This document shows positions 35,569 to 44,394 of a stretch of DNA of 64,000 nt, one piece after another. The stretch's first letter is position 1; every line of letters starts with the position of its first letter. Under the pieces are notes generated by a model. That model worked only from the letters and a program-made list of their open reading frames with translations, searched no databases and was not told the origin of the DNA. The stretch covers positions 1 through 64,000 of the forward strand of contig DAIPGN010000010.1 in NCBI GenBank assembly GCA_036771835.1, read 5' to 3'. This stretch comes from UBA4877 sp002399285. Lineage in GTDB: Bacteria > Bacillota > Thermoanaerobacteria > Thermoanaerobacterales > UBA4877. Made by a program: the position numbers and the translations under genes.

Positions 35569-36210
35569 TTATTTAATAATCTCTTTTAATTGCATCAGCC
35601 CTAAGGGCAGGCTTGTCAAAATCTCCGTGCGCTTATCCACGACATACTGTACCGCATTGGACATACTGGCCTGCGCCAGAACTATAACGTCATAGTCGTC
35701 CTGATTTTCCATTATGACGTCGGCAATCTTCCGATCATGCTCTTCACGGTCCACCGAATATAAGTCAAAGACGTTCGGAATCAATTTACACTCGACTGTC
35801 TGTGAAGCTTGAGTTTTACTCTCTATCAGTTTTGATGTCGGATATAGGGTGCTTTGTACCGTTCCCAGGACCATTATCCTATGTCCTTTTTCAGCCGCCA
35901 TGGCAGCCATAGGTTCATCAATTTTAAACAACGGTATATCAACGATCTTCCTGGCAATGTCGCCTGCTTCCCCGATCGACGAGCAGGCAAGCAATATCGC
36001 ATCGCTGCCGTTATTTTTCGCTACGATCACATATTGGATAAATCTTTCGATCACTTGTTTCGTTAAACGTCCCTTTTCTTTGATTTCATTCAACATCGAA
36101 TCGTCCAATATGTTGACGATCTCAAAACCGTCATACATCTCCTGGATCATCGGCGGAACCGACGTTACGGTCGCGATCGTCGTATGGATAACCGTTATCT
36201 TTTTATGCAT
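35569..36210 (-). CDS. Aspartate/glutamate racemase superfamily protein with one catalytic Cys
   Basis: A 213-residue protein of the Asp/Glu/hydantoin racemase fold. The first catalytic cysteine is present (ILLACSSIGEAG near residue 77). The second position reads VIVLAQASMSN without Cys. One-cysteine members include decarboxylases and isomerases rather than racemases. It sits inside a sugar PTS operon, which argues for a carbohydrate-acid role. Ribosome site AGGAGG. Confidence 0.7.
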   Translation of the reverse strand: MHKKITVIHTTIATVTSVPPMIQEMYDGFEIVNILDDSMLNEIKEKGRLTKQVIERFIQYVIVAKNNGSDAILLACSSIGEAGDIARKIVDIPLFKIDEPMAAMAAEKGHRIMVLGTVQSTLYPTSKLIESKTQASQTVECKLIPNVFDLYSVDREEHDRKIADVIMENQDDYDVIVLAQASMSNAVQYVVDKRTEILTSLPLGLMQLKEIIK

Positions 36211-36284
36211 ATAATTCCTCCTCGTCTTGCCGCGCTATATTATCGATCTTGTGTATAAACCGGCATACGTTCATATTAAAGTTT

Positions 36285-37115
36285 TTACACTATATGCAGT
36301 ACTGCCATGACGATCGATAACGCCAGAATGCCAAGCATAATATAATTGATATTTACATTTTTATCCAACATCTTCTTGCATCCAAAGGTGAGCAGCAGCG
36401 GTACGAGTCCTAAAAACAGCGTGTCCAATGACGACTGCAGCGCCACCGGATCGCCGCCTGCGATAGGTATCATAATCGCTGTTGAAAATTTAACGGTCGA
36501 CGCAGTCATTGCACCTACCATGATCAGCCCCAGCATACCGGCGCATTTCGTCAATATGGACAGCGTTCCGTTTTTATACATCGACGTGATGAATTGCCGG
36601 CCGCTTGCAAATCCGACATATGCCGATCCGAAACGCAGGATCATTGTACATGTGTTATAGATCAAGAAGAAAATGATCGGACCCAATATTGAACCCTGCA
36701 ATGCAAAACTAATACCGATACTTGCCGCAATAACACGTACGACACTGAACAGCAATGAATCGCCGATTCCCGCCAGCGGGCCCATTAAAGCCGCTTTTAC
36801 AGCAACGATCGAGCTGGTATCAAAATCATCGACTTCGCTGTTTTCCTTTTCCATAGAAGCAACAATCCCTGCTAAGAATGGATAAATCGCATTGCTTACA
36901 TTGCAGAATTGAACGTGTCTCTCCATTGCCTCGCGTTTCTTTTCAGGCTGATCTTTATAGTAACGGTCCAGTGCAGGCATGATCTGCCAAAGAAATCCGA
37001 TTGCCATCTGACGCGCCTGACCACCGACACGGGAACAGTGAGCATTTAATGATCGCCATGCGATGGAATTGACCATCTTCCTATCTTCCTTTGATAAATC
37101 AGACATAAATTTCAT
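36285..37115 (-). CDS. PTS mannose-family EIID component, second system
   Basis: A 276-residue EIID with the DDFDTSSIVAVKAALMGPLAGIGDSL signature (near residue 98) and C-terminal helices. Overlaps the EIIC gene by 4 bp. Related to but clearly distinct from the EIID at 12.5 kb. Confidence 0.92.
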   Translation of the reverse strand: MKFMSDLSKEDRKMVNSIAWRSLNAHCSRVGGQARQMAIGFLWQIMPALDRYYKDQPEKKREAMERHVQFCNVSNAIYPFLAGIVASMEKENSEVDDFDTSSIVAVKAALMGPLAGIGDSLLFSVVRVIAASIGISFALQGSILGPIIFFLIYNTCTMILRFGSAYVGFASGRQFITSMYKNGTLSILTKCAGMLGLIMVGAMTASTVKFSTAIMIPIAGGDPVALQSSLDTLFLGLVPLLLTFGCKKMLDKNVNINYIMLGILALSIVMAVLHIV

Positions 37116-37921
37116 TGTAGAAAGTCCTCCAATTCAGAATCATTATTACTTTCGTTGCCGGCGGTCACATGCTGCCTCTGCAGTTTATTGATCTCCATAT
37201 CGCGGTATGCAGTCAAAACAACTAATATAATACCTACGGTAGCAACCGCAATAATTGGAAGTTTAAAATAGTTATATAAGACAAAACCTAATAAATAATA
37301 AATCCCGATTTCTGTTGACCAAATCATCTTCATTAAGAGTGCAAGACCAACGGCAGGCAATAATTGTCCACATACCGTCAAACCAGTCATAATAACCGGG
37401 GGAATGGCGTCCACAAAAGCGGCGACCGCATTATAGCCAAGGTAAACGCCTAAGAATACGATGGCGGAGAAGAATAGGTTTTTGACAAACCAGACGCCAA
37501 AGTTCAAATAAATGAGCAGTCCCTTTTCGTTTCCTTCATGGGCCCATTTGTCCATCAAAGGAGCAAATGCTGTTAACAGGACGTTATTAACACCCATCGT
37601 TACAAATCCCATCAAAATCCCTATCGGGACGGCGATCGTCAAAGCGGCACTGGGCTTTAAGGCTGCATTAGTCGCAAATGCCACCGCGAAGACCGTTGCC
37701 GCCGAGTGATCCGCCGAAATTTGACCGCCGATATTAACGGAACCCATAAATACAGCTTCCAGTGTTGCTCCAATAATAAGCCCTTGTCCCAAATCTCCCA
37801 ACAGCAATCCCGTTACCGCGCCGATTACGATAGGACGGTCCGCCATGTTCTGTCCTATAAGCCAGTTGCCTCCATAGCAGATAAAATAAGCGAGTGCTGA
37901 TAGTAAAGCGACCTTTAACAT
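37112..37921 (-). CDS. PTS mannose-family EIIC component, second system
   Basis: A 269-residue membrane protein with the GATLEAVFMGSVNIGGQISAD hallmark (near residue 52). Ribosome site AAGGAGG; 2 bases after the EIIB stop. Confidence 0.92.
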   Translation of the reverse strand: MLKVALLSALAYFICYGGNWLIGQNMADRPIVIGAVTGLLLGDLGQGLIIGATLEAVFMGSVNIGGQISADHSAATVFAVAFATNAALKPSAALTIAVPIGILMGFVTMGVNNVLLTAFAPLMDKWAHEGNEKGLLIYLNFGVWFVKNLFFSAIVFLGVYLGYNAVAAFVDAIPPVIMTGLTVCGQLLPAVGLALLMKMIWSTEIGIYYLLGFVLYNYFKLPIIAVATVGIILVVLTAYRDMEINKLQRQHVTAGNESNNDSELEDFLQ

Positions 37922-37923
37922 AT

Positions 37924-38418
37924 TTAATCCTCCTTAATATTTTCAAGCATCTTTTTAATACTGACTTTGGGCTGCGATGGAATCACCCAATGGATCGTTT
38001 CCATATTTAAACCGGCCACTTCCTTCAAAGCAGCCAATTCCCTTTCATTGCAAACGACGTCTTGCCCTAACTTGAATTTTTTCTCCGATGTATCAAACCG
38101 TCCGACATTTGCAACATTAATTGAACCCACTTCACAACTTCTTGCAATTTTCAATGCATCCTGAATACTGTCGGTCAAAACAAACATTTTAAGCTCTTTG
38201 GATTTCGGGTCATTAAATACCTGAATGGAATCATCGACGCTGCGGATCAGTACTTTAACGCCGTTTGGAGTCGCCATCTTTAAGGTCATTTTCTGAACTT
38301 CATCTTTCGCAGCTTTATCATTTGCAACAACCATATGTGTCGTTCCAAATTGTTTTGACCAAACGACTGCAATTTGACCATGAATCAATCTGTCATCGAC
38401 TCTAATTTGAATGATCAT
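37924..38418 (-). CDS. PTS mannose-family EIIB component, second system
   Basis: A 164-residue EIIB with the active-site histidine in RVDDRLIHGQIAVVW (near residue 14). It phosphorylates the incoming sugar. Confidence 0.92.
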   Translation of the reverse strand: MIIQIRVDDRLIHGQIAVVWSKQFGTTHMVVANDKAAKDEVQKMTLKMATPNGVKVLIRSVDDSIQVFNDPKSKELKMFVLTDSIQDALKIARSCEVGSINVANVGRFDTSEKKFKLGQDVVCNERELAALKEVAGLNMETIHWVIPSQPKVSIKKMLENIKED

Positions 38419-38431
38419 GCTACCTATCCCC

Positions 38432-39562
38432 CTATAAACAAGTTATATAGATATTGGCCAAATCATCGGCATTTAACGTAATCGGCGAATTAACCAGTAA
38501 TCTCTGCTGATTTTCGTAAACGCTCGCCGCCATTTCTTTGCATTCCCGTTTGGTGACACCCAAAGCCTTTAAGTCAGGACAGTCATAGACGTCGTTCAAT
38601 AGGTCCAGCAGATCCTGAATCGGGTCGTCATCACTGCCAAAAGCATTCATCAGTATTTTTTCAAGCTTGTCCAGCTTGACATCCAGTGATCTGTAATATT
38701 GAAGAACGCCGCCAAATACCGCATTGATGGCTTCACCATGCGCCAGCCTGTAATTGGAACCCAGCGGGAATGAAAGCGCATGCATCGTTGCGCATCCGGC
38801 GATACTGAAAGCAATACCAGCCATATTTGCGCAGATCAAGCTCTTTTGTAAATCCTTTGGTAAGCAGCGCTTTGTTTGAACCTCCGTTAAATTCTCTATA
38901 ATTCCTTCTATCGCTGTTTTTGCATACATATCCGTGAATTCATCGGCTTTGGGAGACAATAACGATTCCACGGCATGCGCCAGCGCATCGATCGAGGTAA
39001 CCGCGAAGACCCTATAGGGAAGCGATTGCAGCAAGCCGTCCACAAGAATGGCTCTATCCGGAAATAGTTCATCGATTTGCAATCCCAACTTGCTGTTTAA
39101 ATCTTCAAATTCCACGACGGATACATTGGTCACTTCACTGCCCGTACCGCATGTTGTCGGTATTGCGATAAGCTCACGCCTTTTTGTGAGCGATGATTTA
39201 TCGGCAAACAATTGCTTGACACTGCGTCCGTCTCCAAATATACACAGCTTCGCAATATCGATCGTTGCGCCGCCTCCGACCGCAATAATCCTCCTGTAGG
39301 GAATTTCATTCGCCTTGGCGATGACTTTATCGACCCAATCTCGCTTAGGTTCTCCGTATCCATATTCCGCCAAGTTCAACACATCCGCATTTTGAAAAAC
39401 TCCCGTACCCTTAAATTGATTGATGACAGATTGACCTGCAATGACCAAATCGCTTTCATTCATCCCCAGTTTTCCAAAACAGAGCATCGGATCAGATTCC
39501 GAATATAGCTCAGTCCTTAATCGAAAAATCCTTTTCAGTGAAATCTCACTCAAAGAACGCAT
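38432..39562 (-). CDS. Iron-containing alcohol dehydrogenase
   Basis: A 376-residue group III alcohol dehydrogenase. NAD-binding GGGATIDIAK lies near residue 97 and AIPTTCGTGSEVT near 136. Metal ligands lie in SIDALAHAVESLL (Asp and His), ATMHALSFPLG and RLAHGEA (His). These enzymes reduce or oxidise aldehydes, 4-hydroxybutyrate or sugar alcohols. The position between EIIA and EIIB suggests conversion of the imported sugar phosphate or of the aldolase product. ATG 39562 has GGAGGAGG upstream, inside the end of the EIIA gene. Confidence 0.85.
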   Translation of the reverse strand: MRSLSEISLKRIFRLRTELYSESDPMLCFGKLGMNESDLVIAGQSVINQFKGTGVFQNADVLNLAEYGYGEPKRDWVDKVIAKANEIPYRRIIAVGGGATIDIAKLCIFGDGRSVKQLFADKSSLTKRRELIAIPTTCGTGSEVTNVSVVEFEDLNSKLGLQIDELFPDRAILVDGLLQSLPYRVFAVTSIDALAHAVESLLSPKADEFTDMYAKTAIEGIIENLTEVQTKRCLPKDLQKSLICANMAGIAFSIAGCATMHALSFPLGSNYRLAHGEAINAVFGGVLQYYRSLDVKLDKLEKILMNAFGSDDDPIQDLLDLLNDVYDCPDLKALGVTKRECKEMAASVYENQQRLLVNSPITLNADDLANIYITCL

Positions 39563-39962
39563 CCATATCACCTTCCTCCTCCTTTTGCAGCGTCACAACT
39601 TTAGGAATGCAATCCCTGGACAATTGCTCTATGGCTGCAGATGTCATTTCTTCCTCAGATAGTGCGACGGACAACACAATTGGTAAATTCATAGAAGTAA
39701 CGATCGGTATTTTTTTGCCGGCGGCCAATACCATTCTCGTTACCTGTTGATTCACACTTCCGCCATAAATATCGGTAAAGATAATGGCACCGTCGTCATC
39801 TGCCGAATCGATAAATTTTTGGATCTCTTCAATATAATGGCTGGTTGAATCGACATAAGCTCCTACAGCTACGATCAGGTCACTCTTGCCTATAAATAGT
39901 TCAAGCGTGTCCTTTAATCCCAAAGCAAGCTTCCCGTGTGATGCAAGCAGAATTCTTTTCAT
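39546..39962 (-). CDS. PTS mannose-family EIIA component, second system
   Basis: A 138-residue EIIA with the phosphorylated histidine in ILLASHGKLALGL (His9) and IIFTDIYGGSVNQQV. First gene of the operon EIIA, Fe-ADH, EIIB, EIIC, EIID, racemase-like, cupin, aldolase, DUF1537 kinase, all on the minus strand and closely spaced. Confidence 0.92.
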   Translation of the reverse strand: MKRILLASHGKLALGLKDTLELFIGKSDLIVAVGAYVDSTSHYIEEIQKFIDSADDDGAIIFTDIYGGSVNQQVTRMVLAAGKKIPIVTSMNLPIVLSVALSEEEMTSAAIEQLSRDCIPKVVTLQKEEEGDMDAFFE

Positions 39963-40085
39963 ATCTTTATATCATCCTTTCAAGAGACATTTAACCACAA
40001 TTTATACATAAAGTCAATATGATTTACAAACTTAATCAAAATATACCTTGTAATTTACCCATATCATATGATAAAATTATTTCAT

Positions 40086-40287
40086 ATTGTGCAAATGATT
40101 GTTAAATCCATTACAGTACGATCTGCACCTGTATAGTAAAATACTTGTTCTATAACAATAATACACAAGTAGCTTCAACAAAATCAACGGCATATTCAAC
40201 CATATATGGCAATTTGACAGTAAATTATAATTATATACGTTTTAAATTGTGTATTTGATTGTTAAGTTACTCAATTTATGTTATTAT
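40086..40287. promoter_or_regulatory. Divergent regulatory region with paired DeoR operators
   Basis: The 385-base gap holds ATTGTGCAAATGATTGTTAA (40086-40105) and ATTGTGTATTTGATTGTTAA (40246-40265), 17 of 20 bases identical and exactly 160 bp apart. A related sequence lies inverted at 40153-40169. The right copy overlaps the -35 of a promoter TTGTTA (40259-40264), 17 bases, TATTAT (40282-40287) for the DeoR gene. The left copy is placed to control the divergent PTS operon. No coding sequence is seen here. Confidence 0.65.
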
Positions 40288-40347
40288 TAGTTCGCACATA
40301 CATTTGCAAATTATTATTTCTGAATTAATTGGAGGATTAGTTTATTT

Positions 40348-41103
40348 ATGATCAATAGCCAGCGAAAAAAAGAAATATTAGAATATTTAAGTGATGTAGA
40401 TTATCGAACAGTCAAGGATATCTCTGAAAAATTTAACGTCTCCATGAATACCGTTCGCCGTGATATCAATGAACTAGCTGATTCGAATTACGTCGAAAAA
40501 TTTTACGGAGGCGTGCGCTTAGCCAGAAAAAGTGATAGTACGTATGATTATCGTATTCTATCAAATTTGAATGAAAAGCAAAAAATTGCCGAATATGCAG
40601 CGGCACTAATAAAAGACAATGATCTTATATTCATCGACTCCGGTTCAACGACGCCCCTGCTCGTTGATTATATCGATCGTAATTATAGCTTGACCATCGT
40701 GACAAACAATCTTCATGTAATCAGGAAAGTCACCGAAATAAATAACTGGGATGTAATTGTCGTAGGATCTCAACTCAAACATTCATCACATTCATTTATC
40801 AACGTCATGAATTGGGATTACCTGAACACTTTAAATCTGAATAAGGCATTTATTGCCACGACAGGGCTGACCATCAAATCAGGGGCAACCAATCCCGATA
40901 ATGCCGAAGCTATCATTAAAACCGGTATGATGAAAAGAAGTTCGGAAAATTACTTGATGATGGATTCCTCAAAGTTTGATCAAACATCTTTGATTACCTT
41001 TGCAAGCATCGAGGATTTCTATATGATCATTACATCCGGCACCGTTCCGCAATATTATCTGGACTATTTTGCCGAAAAAAACATACAGTTTAAAATCGCC
41101 TAA
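40348..41103 (+). CDS. DeoR family transcriptional regulator
   Basis: A 251-residue DeoR protein with an HTH (RTVKDISEKFNVSMNTVRRDINELADSNYVEKFYGGV) and a DeoRC domain (IFIDSGSTTPLLVDYI; KAFIATTGLTIKSGATNPDNAEA; MMDSSKFDQTSLITF). It lies opposite the PTS operon and heads a two-gene transcript with the isomerase. It probably represses both directions. GGAGG is 12 bases before the ATG. Confidence 0.9.
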   Translation: MINSQRKKEILEYLSDVDYRTVKDISEKFNVSMNTVRRDINELADSNYVEKFYGGVRLARKSDSTYDYRILSNLNEKQKIAEYAAALIKDNDLIFIDSGSTTPLLVDYIDRNYSLTIVTNNLHVIRKVTEINNWDVIVVGSQLKHSSHSFINVMNWDYLNTLNLNKAFIATTGLTIKSGATNPDNAEAIIKTGMMKRSSENYLMMDSSKFDQTSLITFASIEDFYMIITSGTVPQYYLDYFAEKNIQFKIA

Positions 41104-41116
41104 GGAGGAGCGCTTT

Positions 41117-41914
41117 ATGAAATTTGGATGTTGCGTTTCGATCAACAATACTTTAAAAGCTAAGCAATTCGGCTATGACTTTATAGAATTATCTGCAAAG
41201 GAAATTATGGGCATCGGCGATACCGATTGGGAAGCAGCAAAAAGGCAAATCCTCGCATCCAATATTCCGGTGATCGGCTTTAATTCCTTTTGCGATGAAG
41301 GGGATCCAATTGTAGGACCTTCCGTAAAAAATGAAAGACTTACGCAATATGTTGATAAAGTGATCGTAAGAGCTGCCGGACTGAACTGCCGGAACATCGG
41401 GATCGGTGCTCCCGCGGCACGGATCCTGCCTGAATCCTTCCCTTATGAGACGGCAGCGGTCCAGATGAAACAATTTTTAGAATACGCTGCTCATGAAGCC
41501 TCCAAATACGATATAAGCATTCTTTATGAGGCAATTAACCCTAAAAGCTGTAATTTCGGCAACTCGACCCATGAAATTTATCATCTCGTGAAAGAACTTG
41601 ATATTTCAAATTTAAAAATCGTCTGGGACGTCTTCCACTCGATCAATGCCAATGAACAATATGAAGAATTGACGGACATTTTTGATCGGGTAGAACATGT
41701 TCATGTCTGCTCCTGGGATAAGGACTTGAACCGCTTTTACCTGCGGCAAAAAGACAGGAAATATTTGTTGGATCTATGCATCTATTTAGCCTCGCAGAAT
41801 TATGATAAAACTATTTCTGTCGAAGCCCCCGACGTCAATTTTGACAGTGATGGCCTCGTTTCAATCAACATGTACCATGAAGTACTGGCGCAAATCCAAA
41901 ATCATAAGGAGTAG
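41117..41914 (+). CDS. Sugar phosphate isomerase/epimerase (xylose isomerase-like TIM barrel)
   Basis: A 265-residue AP-endonuclease-2-fold enzyme. Likely metal ligands lie in ISILYEAINPKSCN (Glu), KIVWDVFHSINANE (Asp and His), VEHVHVCSWDKD (His) and ISVEAPD (Glu). Such enzymes epimerise ketoses or isomerise phosphorylated sugars and keto-acids. ATG 41117 is chosen because AAGGAGGAG is at 41102-41110. Likely part of the same pathway as the divergent operon. Confidence 0.82.
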   Translation: MKFGCCVSINNTLKAKQFGYDFIELSAKEIMGIGDTDWEAAKRQILASNIPVIGFNSFCDEGDPIVGPSVKNERLTQYVDKVIVRAAGLNCRNIGIGAPAARILPESFPYETAAVQMKQFLEYAAHEASKYDISILYEAINPKSCNFGNSTHEIYHLVKELDISNLKIVWDVFHSINANEQYEELTDIFDRVEHVHVCSWDKDLNRFYLRQKDRKYLLDLCIYLASQNYDKTISVEAPDVNFDSDGLVSINMYHEVLAQIQNHKE

Positions 41915-41987
41915 AATAGGTTATTGGATTTTCCAATTTACTTCATCCGGCTGCGCTCTTATGTTGTGCTATTCAAACGGCAGTAAA

Positions 41988-42024
41988 CAAAAAAAGCAAA
42001 GTATCTATCCAAATACTCTGCTTT
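41988..42024. terminator. Bidirectional terminator between isomerase and HAD genes
   Basis: AAAGCAAAGTAT (41993-42004) pairs with ATACTCTGCTTT (42013-42024) with one mismatch. The minus-strand side has seven T. It serves convergent genes at 41117 and 42068. Confidence 0.75.
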
Positions 42025-42067
42025 ATATCTATGCAGGAAAATCCATTCTATAAATTTCGGTATTTAC

Positions 42068-42889
42068 CTATAAAACTATTTTCTCCTGAGGGACCACAAA
42101 CTTATTTACTATCTTTAAAAGTCCGTTTTCCGTGTTGGCTAACGTCGTATAGTCTGCACCGGCCTTGACATTCTCATCCGCATTGCCCATGGCTATGCCC
42201 AGCCCCGCATATTTCAGCATGGATACGTCGTTGAACCCGTCGCCTATGCATATTACGTCCTCTCTATTCACCTTAAAGGCTTCCGCCAGCGACTTCACGC
42301 CGCTGCCCTTATTCACTCCCTTAAGGCTTATCTCCAGGTTGATATTTTCGTAGGACACCTCGAAGTCGCGGGACAGTTCTTTCAACAGTCCCTCGGGTAC
42401 TTTCGCATTTTCTCCGCGGTCTCCTATGGCAAATATCTTGGGTGAACTTATGCCGGAGGACGCTATATATCCCTCCAGATCACCCACCGCCTCATGCCTG
42501 CCCTTCCTTATCATGCCCGTATACCATCTTGTCTTATCGTTTAACTGTCCGATCAATGCGATATCGTCATGGAATACGCTGGCCTCATATTCATATTTTC
42601 TAAGAATTCCGATCGCCTTTACAATAAGCTCGGGCGGAATATACCTTTCCGCTACCCTGTGCCGGGTGTATATATCTATCGTAAGCGCGCCGTTGTAGCA
42701 GATAAGGGGCGCGTTTATATTTATCTCTCTTGCCACCGGCTCTGCATCGGGCAGCGGCCTTCCCGTGGCTATTGTGGTTATAAAGCCCCGCTCCCTCAGG
42801 GCCTGAAGCACAAGCTTCGTCTCCTCCGGCACCTTCTCGTCCTTATCCAGCAGCGTGCCGTCGATATCGGTCACCAGCATATGATACAT
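42068..42889 (-). CDS. HAD superfamily Cof-type phosphatase
   Basis: A 273-residue HAD hydrolase with motif I (VTDIDGTLLDKD), motif II (TIATGRP), the large C2 cap and motif IV (ICIGDGFNDVSMLKYAG). These dephosphorylate sugar phosphates, FMN or PLP. A promoter TTTAAC-17-TATAAT lies upstream (42952-42924). It is transcribed separately from the pyrimidine operon. Confidence 0.9.
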   Translation of the reverse strand: MYHMLVTDIDGTLLDKDEKVPEETKLVLQALRERGFITTIATGRPLPDAEPVAREININAPLICYNGALTIDIYTRHRVAERYIPPELIVKAIGILRKYEYEASVFHDDIALIGQLNDKTRWYTGMIRKGRHEAVGDLEGYIASSGISSPKIFAIGDRGENAKVPEGLLKELSRDFEVSYENINLEISLKGVNKGSGVKSLAEAFKVNREDVICIGDGFNDVSMLKYAGLGIAMGNADENVKAGADYTTLANTENGLLKIVNKFVVPQEKIVL

Positions 42890-42996
42890 TTATATCCGTC
42901 CTCCTTTGTTTTCATCCCATACCATTATAGCAAACATATTGACAATGTTAAATCTTTAAAAGTTTTTGGTGATGGGACCGAGCTACAGGACGGCAT

Positions 42997-43027
42997 AAAA
43001 AAACAGGTGATGCCGATCGCTTCACCT
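42997..43027 (-). terminator. Terminator of the pyrimidine operon
   Basis: AGGTGA (43005-43010) with TCACCT (43022-43027), followed on the minus strand by G and seven T. The stem overlaps the pyrE stop codon. Confidence 0.8.
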
Positions 43028-43601
43028 ATTTTGGCAATTGCCTGCTCCCCGGCTTTATATATGGAACTCCCTGGCTGCAAAGAGGGCATTCATCGGGGCT
43101 GTAGGTATCGAAGTCCATGATGACCAGAGGCTTAAACGGAACGCCCAGGTCGATGCTGCCGCCGCTCCTGTCCACTATGGACGTGGCCCCTACGACAACG
43201 CCGCCGTATACGCGTGCCATGTCTATGACCTCTTTAGTCGTCCCGCCCGTAGTGGTGACGTCCTCTACGACCAGCACCCTCTCGCCCTTCTTTATCTCAA
43301 ACCCCCGCCTCAATGTGAACGCTCCGTTTTCCCTTTCGGCGAAGATACTCCTTACCCCAAGGCTTTTAGCCACCTCGTAGGACACCAGTATACCGCCCAC
43401 GGCCGGGCCGACGACCACGTCCACCCCTTTATCTATGAAGCTGGCCGCCATCGCGCCGCATATCTCCTCGCACTCTTTGGGATGCTGGGTCACCTTGGCG
43501 CACTGTACGTATTTATCGGAGTGAACGCCGGACGTCAGCAGAAAGTGTCCCTGCAGCAGCGCTCCCGTCTCCGTGAGTATATCTATTATATTTCCCGTCA
43601 T
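43026..43601 (-). CDS. pyrE: Orotate phosphoribosyltransferase
   Basis: A 191-residue PRTase with the PRPP loop RVLVVEDVTTTGGTTKEVI (near residue 107) and the LTSGVHSDKYV orotate-binding start. It is of the archaeal/Clostridia PyrE type. A C-terminal CPLCSQG extension is present. It converts orotate to OMP. Last gene of the operon, 35 bases after pyrK. Confidence 0.93.
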   Translation of the reverse strand: MTGNIIDILTETGALLQGHFLLTSGVHSDKYVQCAKVTQHPKECEEICGAMAASFIDKGVDVVVGPAVGGILVSYEVAKSLGVRSIFAERENGAFTLRRGFEIKKGERVLVVEDVTTTGGTTKEVIDMARVYGGVVVGATSIVDRSGGSIDLGVPFKPLVIMDFDTYSPDECPLCSQGVPYIKPGSRQLPK

Positions 43602-43635
43602 ATTTATCTTCTCCCCGTGTTATATTATTTACCCT

Positions 43636-44394
43636 CTACATTTCGACCTTATCGAGATCAAAGACCGGTCCGTCCTTGCATACTCTCTTATATGTCCGGC
43701 TGCCGCCGTCTGCGACCATGATGCTGCAGACCATGCATGCGCCTAAGCCGCAGCCCATACTCTCCTCAAAGGAAGCCTCCGCCGGTATGCCCAGCCTGTC
43801 CGTTATGCGCTTTAAGCTCTTTATCATCGCCTTGGGGCCGCAGGCGTATATCCTGTCGTAGGTCCTCTCCCGCAGCTTCTCTGAAAGCAGCTTTGTGACG
43901 TCTCCGCGATATCCGCATGCGCCGGTCATAGTCGCTATGCTGACATCATATCCGTCGAAACAGTCCAATGCAAAGGGCTTGTCATTGAAGCCAAGGTATA
44001 CGTCGGTATCTCCGTCTAAGCGCTGCGTAAGGTAAACCAGCGGGGCCAGGCCTATGCCGCCGCCCACGACCGCCGTCCTGCCGCCTATGACGTCAAAGCC
44101 GTTGCCCAGCGGGCCCATTACATCAAGCATCCCGCCCGCAGGCATCTTTCTCATTATGCCGGTGCCCATTCCCTTTACCTTATAGAGCAGCTCTATGCCG
44201 CCGTCCGTGACTCCGCTTATGCTGAACGGCCTGCGCAGCAGATATGCGCCGTCGTCTATGAGGATATGGACAAACTGGCCCGGCCCGGCCTCCTGCGCTA
44301 TGTCCGGCGCCTCTATCCCCATCCTGTATATTCCCTCGGATATTTCCTCATTATATAAGATCCTGCCGGTCTTTTCGGCTGTTTGCAAAAGCAT
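43636..44394 (-). CDS. pyrK: Dihydroorotate dehydrogenase electron transfer subunit
   Basis: A 252-residue FAD/[2Fe-2S] protein with the flavin site RRPFSIS (near residue 54), an NAD site (AVVGGGIGLAPLVYL near 108) and the cluster motif CGLGACMVC with a later Cys (near 219-236). All cluster cysteines are present. It normally links PyrD-B to NAD, yet no pyrD lies next to it. Overlaps pyrF. Confidence 0.92.
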   Translation of the reverse strand: MLLQTAEKTGRILYNEEISEGIYRMGIEAPDIAQEAGPGQFVHILIDDGAYLLRRPFSISGVTDGGIELLYKVKGMGTGIMRKMPAGGMLDVMGPLGNGFDVIGGRTAVVGGGIGLAPLVYLTQRLDGDTDVYLGFNDKPFALDCFDGYDVSIATMTGACGYRGDVTKLLSEKLRERTYDRIYACGPKAMIKSLKRITDRLGIPAEASFEESMGCGLGACMVCSIMVADGGSRTYKRVCKDGPVFDLDKVEM

